A stretch of 35,677 nt of DNA from Hyphomicrobiales bacterium (lineage in GTDB: Bacteria > Pseudomonadota > Alphaproteobacteria > Rhizobiales > Rhizobiaceae), in contig UBJO01000054.1 in the NCBI GenBank assembly GCA_900465665.1, positions 1 to 35,677 on the forward strand, read 5' to 3'. Made by a program: the position numbers and the translations under genes. Positions 16,911 through 24,213 of the stretch are shown piece after piece. Below the pieces are notes generated by a model, which saw only the letters and a program-made list of their open reading frames with translations, searched no databases and was not told where the DNA came from. How positions within the stretch are numbered: the first letter of the stretch is position 1; every line of letters starts with the position of its first letter.

Positions 16911-17238
16911 TGAGAAGAATGAGGTGAGGACGCTGTTTGCGAATGGATGGGATATGTCCGAGAGTGTCGCGTATGACGGCGGGGCAGGATCCAAAATGGA
17001 AGTGTTCTCAGCATCGTCAGTCGTATACAATCGGCTAATGGCTAGATGATTATAATGTGCCCTCTTTTACAAAGCGGAGGGCAGCCTTCGGCAATTGCTG
17101 GGTGCTGGAACTTTATTCTCCCTCTTGTGAAGGCGAGGCTCTGATCCAGGTGCTTATCCGCCTCGCCTTATGGAAGAAGACCTAGGACGCCCTTTGATGA
17201 GGACGTCCCGATAATGGTTTGAGGCCGATGCGCACGGT
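16911..17238. other. Intergenic region with strong stem-loops
   Basis: No confident gene; a short frame to 17049 (possible GTG start at 16924 or ATG at 16954) lacks a good ribosome binding site. Two perfect inverted repeats lie at 17058-17083 (TGCCCTC/GAGGGCA) and 17130-17169 (AAGGCGAGGC/GCCTCGCCTT). TATAAT occurs at 17051-17056 just before the first. The right-hand stem is 70 bases past the stop of the minus-strand NmrA-like gene and may end its transcript. Confidence 0.45.
17130..17169. repeat. 10-bp perfect inverted repeat
   Basis: AAGGCGAGGC at 17130-17139 is repeated inverted as GCCTCGCCTT at 17160-17169 with a 20-base loop. It lies downstream of the minus-strand NmrA-like gene (stop at 17239). 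It lacks a T run, so it may be a weak terminator or part of a structured RNA. Confidence 0.5.
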
Positions 17239-18108
17239 TCACGCAGAGGCGGCAAGTTGTGACGCGAATTGGCGGTAGCTTTGTAACGGACGACCTAGGA
17301 TTTGCGTCAGGCGCTCGACATCGCCCATTTGCGGAACCATGCCATCGCTGACATATCGCTCTGCCATCAAGCGCATTTCGTAAGCCATCCACTTGGGCAT
17401 GATGCTGGCAATGTTGTGCTCGAAGCTGGACGGGTCATCGCCGCCGTAGACTACAGCACGGCCCAGAGTTTCGGACCAGATGGCTGCCAGGCCTGCGCCA
17501 GTCAATGTATCCGGGCCAACCAGGTTGATGGTCTCGCTCGGAATTTTCTCAGCTGCCCGATCTCGACGAATGAGTTCGATTGCTGCGACCTCGGCGATGT
17601 CTCTAGCATCGACCATGGCGACACCCTTGCTACCAATCGGCATAGGGTAAACCCCATGATTGAAGATGACATCCCTGATCATCACTTCGTTGTCCATGAA
17701 GTAGGCCGGACGCAGGATGGTCGCGCCGAAGCCCATCGCCTCCAACATGCGTTCCGCACCAAACTTGACCGCGAAATGCGGGACGTTCACCGCCCGGTCG
17801 GCATCAAATACAGAAAGATAGACGACGCGTTCTACGCCGGCTTCACGCGCAATGTTCAGGGCGATAATGGCCTGGGTGAATTCATCACCGGCGACCGCAT
17901 TCAGTAGGAACAAAGTACGGACACCGTTGAAGGCCGTGCGTAGCGCGTCGATATCGAGCAAGTCACCTTGTACAACCTCGACATTGGAAGCAAAGTGAGC
18001 TTTGGCGGGATCACGCACGAGGATGCGGACATCAGCATTGCGGGCAATAAGCTGGTCAACGACATGGCGGCCAACGCGCCCGGTAGCGCCTGTTACGAGA
18101 ATGGTCAT
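17239..18108 (-). CDS. NmrA-like NAD(P)-binding protein (atypical SDR)
   Basis: A 289-residue protein with an N-terminal Rossmann fold: TGATGRVG (residues 6-13) binds the dinucleotide, and RDPAKA at about 32-37 suggests a 2'-phosphate contact, so NADP(H). It lacks the YxxxK catalytic pair in the usual place; the segment VVYLSVFDADRAVNVPHFAVKFGAERML fits the NmrA/HSCARG group (azoreductase- or quinone-oxidoreductase-like, QOR2 type), which bind NADP and may reduce quinones or act as redox sensors. AAGGAGA lies seven bases before the ATG. It is divergent from a LysR regulator, with 124 bases between the starts, the standard layout for a LysR-controlled target. Exact activity cannot be read from sequence. 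Confidence 0.9.
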   Translation of the reverse strand: MTILVTGATGRVGRHVVDQLIARNADVRILVRDPAKAHFASNVEVVQGDLLDIDALRTAFNGVRTLFLLNAVAGDEFTQAIIALNIAREAGVERVVYLSVFDADRAVNVPHFAVKFGAERMLEAMGFGATILRPAYFMDNEVMIRDVIFNHGVYPMPIGSKGVAMVDARDIAEVAAIELIRRDRAAEKIPSETINLVGPDTLTGAGLAAIWSETLGRAVVYGGDDPSSFEHNIASIMPKWMAYEMRLMAERYVSDGMVPQMGDVERLTQILGRPLQSYRQFASQLAASA

Positions 18109-18140
18109 CGAATTTTCTCCTTGGTTCGGTCTGTGAAAGG

Positions 18141-18209
18141 CTTCGATATTGAAGACACGCCGAATATGAATGGTTCACATTTCCATCGATAGACGCTAAA
18201 AATAGACGC
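18141..18209. promoter_or_regulatory. Candidate LysR-type operator region
   Basis: In the divergent interval, CTTCGATATTGAAG (18141-18154) is an interrupted dyad with CTTC/GAAG arms and contains a T-N10-A core close to the LysR T-N11-A rule. A TAGACGC direct repeat (18190-18196 and 18203-18209, 13 bases apart) lies nearer the LysR start. Either could bind the LysR protein; no footprint evidence is available from sequence. Confidence 0.35.
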
Positions 18210-18232
18210 ATCGTCTCATCAGCGGAACAGAC

Positions 18233-19123
18233 ATGGACCTGCTTGCGCTTACGGATTTCGTGACAGTCGCCCGACATGGCGGTTTCGGCCGCGCATCGCG
18301 CGCCTCCGGCCGGCCGAAGGCGACACTTTCGCGCCGCGTGGCTGAGCTGGAGACCAATCTCGGCCTACGATTGTTCGAGCGCGGCGCGCGCATGCTCAAG
18401 CTGACAGAGGAAGGTCGAGCGCTTCACGAGCGGGCAGGTGCTCTGCTGACCGAACTTGACGAGACTGCCGCTGCTATCGCTTCCGGTGGCAGCCAGCCGC
18501 AGGGTCGTTTACGGATTAGCGCGCCATTGTTGTTCACACAGATGGCGATGGGCAAACTTGCTGCCGGCTTTGCCCTGAAGTATCCAAAGGTACGGCTGGA
18601 AGTCACGACGGAGGACCGGCCCGTCGACATGGTTGAAGAAGGGTACGACCTTGTTATCAGGGTCAATCCCGATCCTGACGAGAGCCTGGTGGGCCGAGCC
18701 TTCCTGCGTGATGAATTGATAATTGCGTCGGCACCAGGCCTTGTGAATACCGCTGGAGAAGTTGTGCCAGCGGTCGTTCGCGGAAATCCTGGCCCAACGA
18801 GGTCATGGACGATGACCACGTCGGTGGGAAGCTCAAGTTTGAAATTTGACCCGGTGCTCACTCTTTCCTCAATGACAATGGTCCGCGACGCTGTGCTGAT
18901 GGGCGTCGGGGCTGCATGCCTTCCTTTGTCACTGGCGAGCCAAGACCTGGAGACGGGCAGGCTTGTTCGATGGGGAAATGTCGAGGGATCGGAGACCGTG
19001 TTATGGGCGCTTTACCCCTCACGCCGCCTGCTGAGTGCGAAAGTGTCGGCCTTCCTGGACTATCTCAAGCAAGCGTTTCCTTCCGGCACCGCCGAAGAAC
19101 TGGCGGCCTATATGGAGAAATGA
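18233..19123 (+). CDS. LysR-family transcriptional regulator
   Basis: A 296-residue regulator. Residues 1-60 are the winged helix-turn-helix (LALTDFVTVARHGGFGRASRASGRPKATLSRRVAELE split across helices 1-3), followed by a linker helix to about 88 and a periplasmic-binding-like effector domain (about 90-290, starting GRLRISAPLLF). It belongs to the broad group of CrgA/AaeR-like LysRs that often control a divergent oxidoreductase. It should regulate the NmrA-like gene and itself from the 124-base shared region. The ATG at 18233 fits the usual family start, with AGCGGAAC upstream as a moderate ribosome binding site. No truncation seen. Confidence 0.93.
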   Translation: MDLLALTDFVTVARHGGFGRASRASGRPKATLSRRVAELETNLGLRLFERGARMLKLTEEGRALHERAGALLTELDETAAAIASGGSQPQGRLRISAPLLFTQMAMGKLAAGFALKYPKVRLEVTTEDRPVDMVEEGYDLVIRVNPDPDESLVGRAFLRDELIIASAPGLVNTAGEVVPAVVRGNPGPTRSWTMTTSVGSSSLKFDPVLTLSSMTMVRDAVLMGVGAACLPLSLASQDLETGRLVRWGNVEGSETVLWALYPSRRLLSAKVSAFLDYLKQAFPSGTAEELAAYMEK

Positions 19124-19346
19124 GAAATAGAAACTACGCGTAATCTTTTTTGCGCAGAGCGAAAAGCCGCAGTCTGCGCCTCGCGGATATTTCGACCGAT
19201 GCTGCACTTATCGATCGGCTACATGAGAGGCTCTCGCCGCGCCGTGTCGTCGGGACATCGCACCTACGCCTTTCGACGATCTGTAAACGCAAATTCCGAA
19301 ATGCTTAAATGTCGCGTGTTCAAGCCGCACGAACACATTAGCAAAA

Positions 19347-19378
19347 GCCCGTTGGCCCTCATCAGCGGGCATTTTTTT
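19347..19378 (+). terminator. Intrinsic terminator with no protein gene upstream
   Basis: GCCCG (19347-19351) pairs with CGGGC (19366-19370), followed by A and seven T. It is preceded within 12 bases by another stem, GTGTTC/GAACAC (19316-19321 with 19331-19336). The nearest plus-strand protein gene ended 220 bases earlier, so this may be the 3' end of a small RNA. Confidence 0.65.
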
Positions 19379-19815
19379 GATCCCCGACACGCTAAGCTCG
19401 CTCGCCGAGCGGCAAATCATCTGAACCTTAGCGTCGGGTCTTCATATCCCGGATTTCAGGGCGACGGCTCCTGGCCGACATTTCAACGTTAGACGCCGCT
19501 CACGAGGTTCGATTTCGTATCCTTGCCCCGGTCAATAAAAGGGTTAGGGAAAAGTCCACAAGGCCGCTCGCTCTGCGGTCTCACTCTCATTCGATCGTTC
19601 CCGATTGCCGTCAGATACGGGGAGCCGCTGACCTTAGTCCACAGAAAGCGCTCTCTCTACCGCAGTGTGACAGACAGGACACGAACATGGACGCAACAAA
19701 AGCGGGCCCTATCCTAAAGCGGTACACCAAATCCGACGTCGGCCCGATAGCGTCATTCGAGCTGGATCGGCTTCTCGTTTACGTGGCGTTGACATGATCG
19801 CCGGTCCAGTGACTG

Positions 19816-19861
19816 CCCGCCGTGAGCATTCCGCACGGCGGGTTCCGATCCTTGTCCCGCC
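19816..19861. repeat. Strong stem-loop with an alternative pairing partner
   Basis: CCCGCCGTG (19816-19824) pairs perfectly with CACGGCGGG (19834-19842) around a nine-base loop. The 3' half (GGCGGG, 19837-19842) can instead pair with CCCGCC at 19856-19861. Two mutually exclusive hairpins of this kind are seen in attenuators and structured RNAs. Confidence 0.45.
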
Positions 19862-20034
19862 TCCGATTGATTGAATAGAGATCGCCCGGCGGCAACAATT
19901 GGCGATGTCGATCGGACCGGCGCTTTGTCGCAGCGCCGTACATCGGCAGCAGCGAAAGACCTTCGCTTTTTTCCAATGCATGGAACTCCAGACGTCTGGC
20001 TACGTTTACTAGCCACTCTAGATCAGCACCACTA

Positions 20035-20063
20035 CCCCGCGCCCTCGTGCGGGGTCTTTTTTT
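20035..20063 (+). terminator. Intrinsic terminator, possible small-RNA 3' end
   Basis: CCCCGC (20035-20040) and GCGGGG (20049-20054) form a six-pair stem with an eight-base loop, followed by TC and seven T. No plus-strand protein gene ends before it. A 12-base perfect palindrome, CCAGACGTCTGG (19988-19999), lies 35 bases upstream. Confidence 0.7.
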
Positions 20064-20244
20064 GCCCGGTTGCCGCAGACATCATCGCGATTTGCCGCTT
20101 TGTTATTCCCGGCCGATCGGCTGAAAACAGTCAGCCTCACGTGCGTTGCTCTCCGTCCAGCTCGAGGCAAGGTCGCTTGGCCCGTCCTTGCCCACCAACG
20201 CGCGCCGCACCCGATACCGACAGGACGAAAGGCGCGGGCCGTTC

Positions 20245-20838
20245 CTACTGATCGTATCGTTCGAGGAGCAGACGCAGATGTGTATTTTGCGCGTCGAGCT
20301 TTTGCGAAAGAAGCGTCCGGAGCGCGTTTATTTCCGTTTCGAGCACCATCGCTTGATCGACAACCGGAGGTTCATCTCTCCGGATGACTTCATGATCGCT
20401 CGCGGCAGCCTTGTTGGATCTCGTCCCTCGACGCGCCGGTTGCTTTCCATGCCCCTTGCTCACTTCGATACGATCGACCGTGGGAGAGCGTGGGACATCG
20501 GTCAGGTGCGATGACGTGATTTCGGCAAGCTGGGGTGGGGGTGCATCTTCGCCGGCCGTCGACACGTCGGTTTGCGAAGGCGCGCTGGGATCAACGTCCG
20601 CCGCAGGCTGTCCTTGCTCACGCGCTTCTTGGTCCCTTGCTGCGATACTGACACGAATCGAAACCGTATCCGAGTTTGTTATCGCATCTAGCAGATCGTT
20701 TTGTTGGGTGCTCTCGTCGGTCTGTACACCGTCAAGCGGCGGCGCGTCGTCGCTCCTGGTCTCGTCAGGATGCCCGTGGGGGCCATCTGCCTTGCCGCGC
20801 GCGGCAAAGCCTTTCAATACCTGCCATGGCGATCGCAT
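20245..20838 (-). CDS. Rhizobial coiled-coil protein with SyrB-like C-terminus
   Basis: A 197-residue protein, no signal peptide or membrane segment. Residues 1-140 are disordered in appearance: acidic, Pro/Asp/Gln-rich, with a basic patch at about 130-145 (KGHGKQPARRGTRSNK). The last 45 residues form a predicted coiled coil (MVLETEINALRTLLSQKLDA and following). Its end, LRTLLSQKLDAQNTHLR, matches the ending of the next minus-strand gene (LRKSLSDKLRAENADLR) residue for residue at the L/K/N/R positions. GGGGAG about eight bases before the ATG supports the start. I recall similar proteins of unknown function in Rhizobium and Sinorhizobium. A regulatory or nucleoid-associated role by analogy with SyrB is inference. 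Confidence 0.75.
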   Translation of the reverse strand: MRSPWQVLKGFAARGKADGPHGHPDETRSDDAPPLDGVQTDESTQQNDLLDAITNSDTVSIRVSIAARDQEAREQGQPAADVDPSAPSQTDVSTAGEDAPPPQLAEITSSHLTDVPRSPTVDRIEVSKGHGKQPARRGTRSNKAAASDHEVIRRDEPPVVDQAMVLETEINALRTLLSQKLDAQNTHLRLLLERYDQ

Positions 20839-20885
20839 GGATAATACTCCCCGACTCGTTATCGTCGGGGCGATTGTACTAAGTC

Positions 20886-20918
20886 AAAGACCGGACTTGC
20901 AATGCAAGCCCGGTCTTT
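20886..20918. terminator. Bidirectional terminator, long near-perfect palindrome
   Basis: AAAGACCGG (20886-20894) is matched by CCGGTCTTT (20910-20918); inside, CTTGC (20896-20900) pairs with GCAAG (20904-20908). Only A95/C109 fails to pair and the loop is three bases, giving 14 pairs. It lies 44 bases past the SyrB-like stop on the minus strand and upstream of the next minus-strand gene, so it should end the SyrB-like transcript. Confidence 0.7.
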
Positions 20919-20961
20919 AGATGTGGGGGAACGTCCTTGGTAACGCCGATGTCGCCCGCTA

Positions 20962-21390
20962 TCAGGACAAACCGAGCTTTTTACGGAGATCGGCGTTCTC
21001 AGCGCGGAGCTTGTCCGACAAGGACTTGCGAAGCTTCTGGTTTTCTTCTTCCAGCTTCAACAGCTCCGAAAAGCCGTCGTTGTTAGAAGCCGCTGCCATC
21101 GTGGCCCGCGGCGCACGCTTTGCAGGCTGGCTCTTGGTAGCTGGTGTCGCCTTCTTTGCGGGAGCCGGCGCTTTGGCCGCCGGTACGGCGACAACGGCAT
21201 CGCTCGCGGGAGCTGCGTTTTTGCGGGGTCCGCGGGTCTTTTTAACCGGCGCGCTTACCGACGAGCCAGATGCGGCTTCCGTTGCGGCTTTCGGTTTACG
21301 GGGCGCGCGGGTCTTCTTTTCCTTGGCAGTCGCGGATGCATCCGCAGATGCTATCTCATTTGCAGGAGCAATGTTGGTTTCGTCAGCCAT
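20962..21390 (-). CDS. SyrB-like regulator
   Basis: A 142-residue highly basic protein resembling SyrB of Sinorhizobium meliloti, reported as a repressor of syrM in the symbiotic and exopolysaccharide circuit. It opens with MADETN, as I recall for SyrB proteins. The middle (about 24-100) is an Ala/Pro/Lys-rich tract with repeated TRAPRKPKAA / KKTRGPRKNAA / KSQPAKRAPR AT-hook- or histone H1-like motifs, which could bind DNA. The C-terminal 35 residues (FSELLKLEEENQKLRKSLSD and on to KKLGLS) form a short leucine-zipper-like coiled coil. AAGGAT lies about eight bases before the ATG. Many rhizobia carry several SyrB-like copies outside symbiosis regions, so a symbiotic role here is not implied. 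Confidence 0.8.
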   Translation of the reverse strand: MADETNIAPANEIASADASATAKEKKTRAPRKPKAATEAASGSSVSAPVKKTRGPRKNAAPASDAVVAVPAAKAPAPAKKATPATKSQPAKRAPRATMAAASNNDGFSELLKLEEENQKLRKSLSDKLRAENADLRKKLGLS

Positions 21391-21721
21391 TGTTTCAATC
21401 CTTGAGAACTACATAACCATTCGTGACAGAACTTAGTCTGGGACAGTATGCACCGCATGTAGTTTACAACTTGTTGACAATGAATTCATTGTCTTTGTCC
21501 ACGCGTCATGGAGCGCGCCAGCATGGACTTTACCTGCGAGCTTCTATCAGCCTGTTGTGATCGGAAACCTGTCGCGTCAGCAACCGTCTGCACTAAAGTC
21601 AAATGCAGTGGCGGTGATTCCAGCACAACACCCGGCACGGGTTGATTTCGGGTCGGGATGATGTATCGATTGCATTCTATCTTAAACTTGAATTGGCGCC
21701 GGCAACGGCCAGGGGAACATA
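21391..21721. promoter_or_regulatory. Divergent control region between SyrB-like and cold-shock genes
   Basis: This 331-base interval separates the divergent SyrB-like gene and the second cold-shock gene. It contains an 18-base perfect palindrome at 21476-21493 overlapping a TTGACA. The part nearer the cold-shock gene is probably its long 5' leader. No gene is seen inside it. Confidence 0.5.
21476..21493. promoter_or_regulatory. 18-bp perfect palindrome, candidate operator
   Basis: GACAATGAATTCATTGTC is fully self-complementary with no spacer. It sits between two divergent genes, and a TTGACA hexamer (21474-21479) overlaps its left end, so a bound protein would block that promoter element. 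No matching -10 at the usual distance is obvious. Confidence 0.5.
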
Positions 21722-21925
21722 ATGCAAACGGGAACTGTTAAATTCTTCAACGATGAAAAGGGTTTCGGCTTCATCACGCCTGACAACGGCGGCGTGGACG
21801 TATTTGTCCACGTTTCGGCGCTTGTGCGAGGAGGCTCACTTGGCCAAGGCGAGAAGGTTGAATACGACCTTGGACAGGATCGCAAGACCGGAAAGTCCAA
21901 AGCGGAAAGAGTTTCTGTAATCTAA
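21722..21925 (+). CDS. Cold-shock protein, second copy
   Basis: A 67-residue cold-shock domain: MQTGTVKFFN, RNP1 KGFGFI (13-18) and RNP2 FVHVS (28-32), all aromatic RNA-contact positions kept. It has a more variable C-terminal half than the copy at 616 (GGSLGQGEKVEYDLGQDRKT), so it is not a recent duplicate. AGGGGA lies seven bases before the ATG. A terminator hairpin follows 13 bases after the stop. It diverges from the SyrB-like gene across a 331-base region, the expected place for the long leader RNA typical of csp genes. Confidence 0.95.
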   Translation: MQTGTVKFFNDEKGFGFITPDNGGVDVFVHVSALVRGGSLGQGEKVEYDLGQDRKTGKSKAERVSVI

Positions 21926-21938
21926 AGCTCAGAACAGA

Positions 21939-21959
21939 CGGTCAAAGACCGCTCTTTTT
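21939..21959 (+). terminator. Terminator after second csp
   Basis: CGGTC (21939-21943), loop AAA, GACCG (21947-21951), then CTC and five T. It lies 13 bases after the cold-shock stop codon. Confidence 0.7.
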
Positions 21960-22263
21960 GCTGCCGCGTTCCCGCGAGTGACGATTGGACGGTAAACGGT
22001 CTTTTAGGCGCGTGGGTCCGCTTTGGTTCTGCATATGCGGATCTACGGTATGCCTCCTTGTGCTCTGTCAGCCAGGCAGCAAAAATCGCTCCTGGTTGAT
22101 CGATGCTTCTGGCTGACTTAGCGAGACCTATTCGTCTTCATGAGCGCGCCACCTCATAAGTGAGCTTTAATCAATTCAGACTTGTCGGACCTCGCGATTA
22201 TTGTTCGCGCGACTGAGTTGGGTCGACCAACAATGCGAGGGGCGACATGAGGCAGTGGCAAAG
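21960..22263. other. Intergenic region with long inverted repeat
   Basis: No gene seen. A perfect nine-base inverted repeat, GTCAGCCAG (22067-22075) and CTGGCTGAC (22109-22117), encloses 33 bases. Its role is unknown; no T run follows. Confidence 0.4.
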
Positions 22264-22491
22264 ATGGAACAGATGTCTGACGTATCGACGATCAATAGCG
22301 CGTTGAAGGCAATTTGCCGTGAACTCGGTGTCGAGCGAGATCGAAAGTCGGTCCTTCACATCGCCACTCTTCTGGTTCGCTTGGTAAAAGAAGGCGGCCC
22401 GCTCACTACCGAACAGTTGATATCGACTGCTCGAGAACATCTTTCCGACGTAGCCCGTTCGTCTACTTGGGAAGGCTCCGCACTATCTTAA
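22264..22491 (+). CDS. Small soluble hypothetical protein
   Basis: A 75-residue helical protein. The core (SALKAICRELGVERDRKSVLHIATLLVRLVKEGG) predicts two or three amphipathic helices, then TTEQLISTAREHLSD as a further helix. It resembles short uncharacterised rhizobial proteins with the same INSALKAIC...RKSVLHIATLLVRLV pattern, as I remember them. The frame extends upstream to 22201; the ATG at 22264 or the one at 22273 are the plausible starts, and neither has a strong ribosome binding site. Not obviously part of an operon. Function unknown. Confidence 0.5.
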   Translation: MEQMSDVSTINSALKAICRELGVERDRKSVLHIATLLVRLVKEGGPLTTEQLISTAREHLSDVARSSTWEGSALS

Positions 22492-22725
22492 GTCAAAGCG
22501 CCGGGACGACGGGATGAGCCTCGAAGGCTATTCGGGCGCTCGAAGCTCTCTATGACCCATGCCAGAATCCGGACAACGGATGATGAGCGGTCGATGAGCA
22601 ATCTAGCCGCGATGCGTTTCGCGGTGCAAACCCCGGCAAAAGTCAGGGGCGGCGCGCCGAACGTCTTTCGGTTAAGCGGGCGAGCGCCTTCCGGCGCCCA
22701 CCCCTCGGCTCGACCTGTTAACACA

Positions 22726-23049
22726 TCATATCTCTGGGCAACCACGAGCATTGGCAAAGACGATCCTGTCCGGTCCGCGCCGTGTCATACCCTCGATTAC
22801 AATCCTGCGAGAATTTGCGCTGGCAATTCGCGCGCGTCGGAAGCCTTCATCGCGGGCGGCATCCAAGGCCTCATCCGGGCTGCATCCGCGTCGATCATAG
22901 CGATCAGGATATCGGTCACGATCACGGACATCCACACCGCCGGGCCCGACACGCAGTTCAATACCCTGCGCGGCGGCGGGCAAAACAGAGACCGTGATAT
23001 CCGCGGCGACAATCATCGCGGCAAAAACGTACTTCGTAACCGTAAACAT
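22726..23049 (-). CDS. Small secreted protein, rhizobial type
   Basis: A 107-residue protein with a Sec signal peptide (hydrophobic residues about 7-23, cleavage after PAAA near residue 27). The mature part has an Arg/Asp/Tyr-rich linker (DVRDRDRYPDRYDRR) and then a compact C-terminal domain, CSPDEALDAARDEGFRRARI...VIEGMTRRGPDRIVFAN, ending in GCPEI. Two cysteines, one at each end of that domain, could form a disulfide. The C-terminal half looks like a short helix followed by beta strands, as in small periplasmic PepSY-like proteins, but that is only a resemblance. GGAGGATGGAG just before the ATG is a very strong ribosome binding site. I recall similar unannotated periplasmic proteins in many Rhizobiales. 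Confidence 0.75.
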   Translation of the reverse strand: MFTVTKYVFAAMIVAADITVSVLPAAAQGIELRVGPGGVDVRDRDRYPDRYDRRGCSPDEALDAARDEGFRRARIASANSRRIVIEGMTRRGPDRIVFANARGCPEI

Positions 23050-23288
23050 TCTCCATCCTCCAGAATTTCCTGGCGATAGAACCGATAAATTGTCTGTTTG
23101 TTCCAGCCCATGGCGGCTTGGTCAATAATTCAACGCTCGTCCTAAACCAAACTCGTGTCCCGTAACATAAAGGACAGCCGGGAAGCATTGAACGACGGCC
23201 ATGAAATGGAGGCGCATTGATGTGCACCGTTGATGACCGGGTCGATCGAAAAGGCTGGGTGCCTGGCTATCCGCACGGTTCTAGTCGG

Positions 23289-23567
23289 TCACCCGTTCCC
23301 GGCGACGATTTCCAGGTCGTTGACGATAGAGCTCACTCCGTCAATCGATCCGGCGACTTCGGTGGCCCGCCGCGCTTCGGTCTTGCTCGATACTGCACCA
23401 CGCAAGGTTATTTGACCATTGACATCGATCACCACGATGTTGGAAGCATCGAGCGATCCATCCTTTGCGAGAGCATTGGCAACTCTCGTTTCCAGGCTCG
23501 CGCCGTTCGGCGTTTCGAGATCGGACTGAGGTTTCAGTCCGTGAAAGTTCCGTTCCCGCATCACCAT
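23289..23567 (-). CDS. BON-domain protein
   Basis: A 92-residue protein containing a single BON (OsmY/nodulation) domain at about residues 22-90: LETRVANALAKDGSLDASNIVVIDVNGQITLRGAVSSK split over helix and strands, with the conserved G..TLRG.V turn and the closing GV..IVNDL. BON domains bind phospholipid or act in envelope stress. This protein has no signal peptide in the chosen frame, which is odd for an OsmY-like role; cytoplasmic BON proteins are known too. AAGGA lies eight bases before the ATG at 23567; an in-frame start at 23612 would add 15 residues. It stands alone near two other small envelope or unknown genes. Confidence 0.85.
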   Translation of the reverse strand: MVMRERNFHGLKPQSDLETPNGASLETRVANALAKDGSLDASNIVVIDVNGQITLRGAVSSKTEARRATEVAGSIDGVSSIVNDLEIVAGNG

Positions 23568-24213
23568 CGTCGTTTTCCTTGAACACTCTCGTTGTGTCAC
23601 ATTCAGCGCCATCGATCATATTCGGCGCTGGTCGGGTAACCAGAACGAGTAGACATTTGTTCCTTGCAATCAGGCGTGCGGAACCATTTTGTGGGCGTTG
23701 GCGACGATGATATGGCTGGACGTTATCTTGCTGCTAGCATCCATGCCACCTCCACTTCGGCCGCTGCACCTCACGCAACGCACACCAGACAGCGCTGGCT
23801 AGGTTTTGGCGCTCGGCTTCATCCGAAAATCGCTCAGGGCGGGTCTTGGGGCCGGCTGGCGCGCAGGACATTGGTGTTAGGGATTAAGGTGGTCGGCAGA
23901 AAGTCGCCAGGACCGCTGTCAAGTGGGATCGAGAGGCGGGCTCCTTTCAGGCTGAACTACCCGTCGTTGGCAACAACGGTCCATCCAAGCGGATCTCTTC
24001 AATCCCAGCATGCGACGAAAAGGTGGCGGTGCTCTCCTAAATTCACCTTTTGTGTGACGGGGGCCGGACAAACTCATCGGGGTGGCGATGAAGGGCGACG
24101 ATCGAGAGGGTAAGACAAAGTTTTCTTCAAATGAATGTCGGGCGCCAAATCGCTCAAACGTCTTCGTAACGACGATCGAAGCAAAAACTGTAGCAACGTC
24201 GAGGAGGAGCGAG
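23568..24213. other. Gene-poor stretch
   Basis: No supportable gene over about 645 bases. Frames on the plus strand (23664-24113) and minus strand (23919-24554) are open but show biased low-complexity translations and no ribosome binding sites; the second is largely antisense to the SRPBCC gene. I see no terminator or repeat of note. Confidence 0.4.

Larger units (their letters stand above)
19124..20244. other. 1.1-kb gene-poor, hairpin-rich interval
   Basis: No recognisable protein gene. Minus-strand frames at 19709-20016 and plus-strand frames at 19199-19492 and 19871-20251 overlap and lack domains; a 36-codon frame at 19687-19797 has only a weak ribosome binding site. The interval instead holds two intrinsic terminators (19347-19378 and 20035-20063) with no protein gene before them, and several perfect stems (19152-19179, 19315/19316-19336, 19816-19842, 19988-19999). 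This suggests one or two small RNA genes on the plus strand. Confidence 0.45.

Noticed and set aside
19687..19797. 36-codon frame (MDATKAGPILKRY...)
   Set aside because: Weak ribosome binding site, very short, and it runs into a region better explained as structured RNA.
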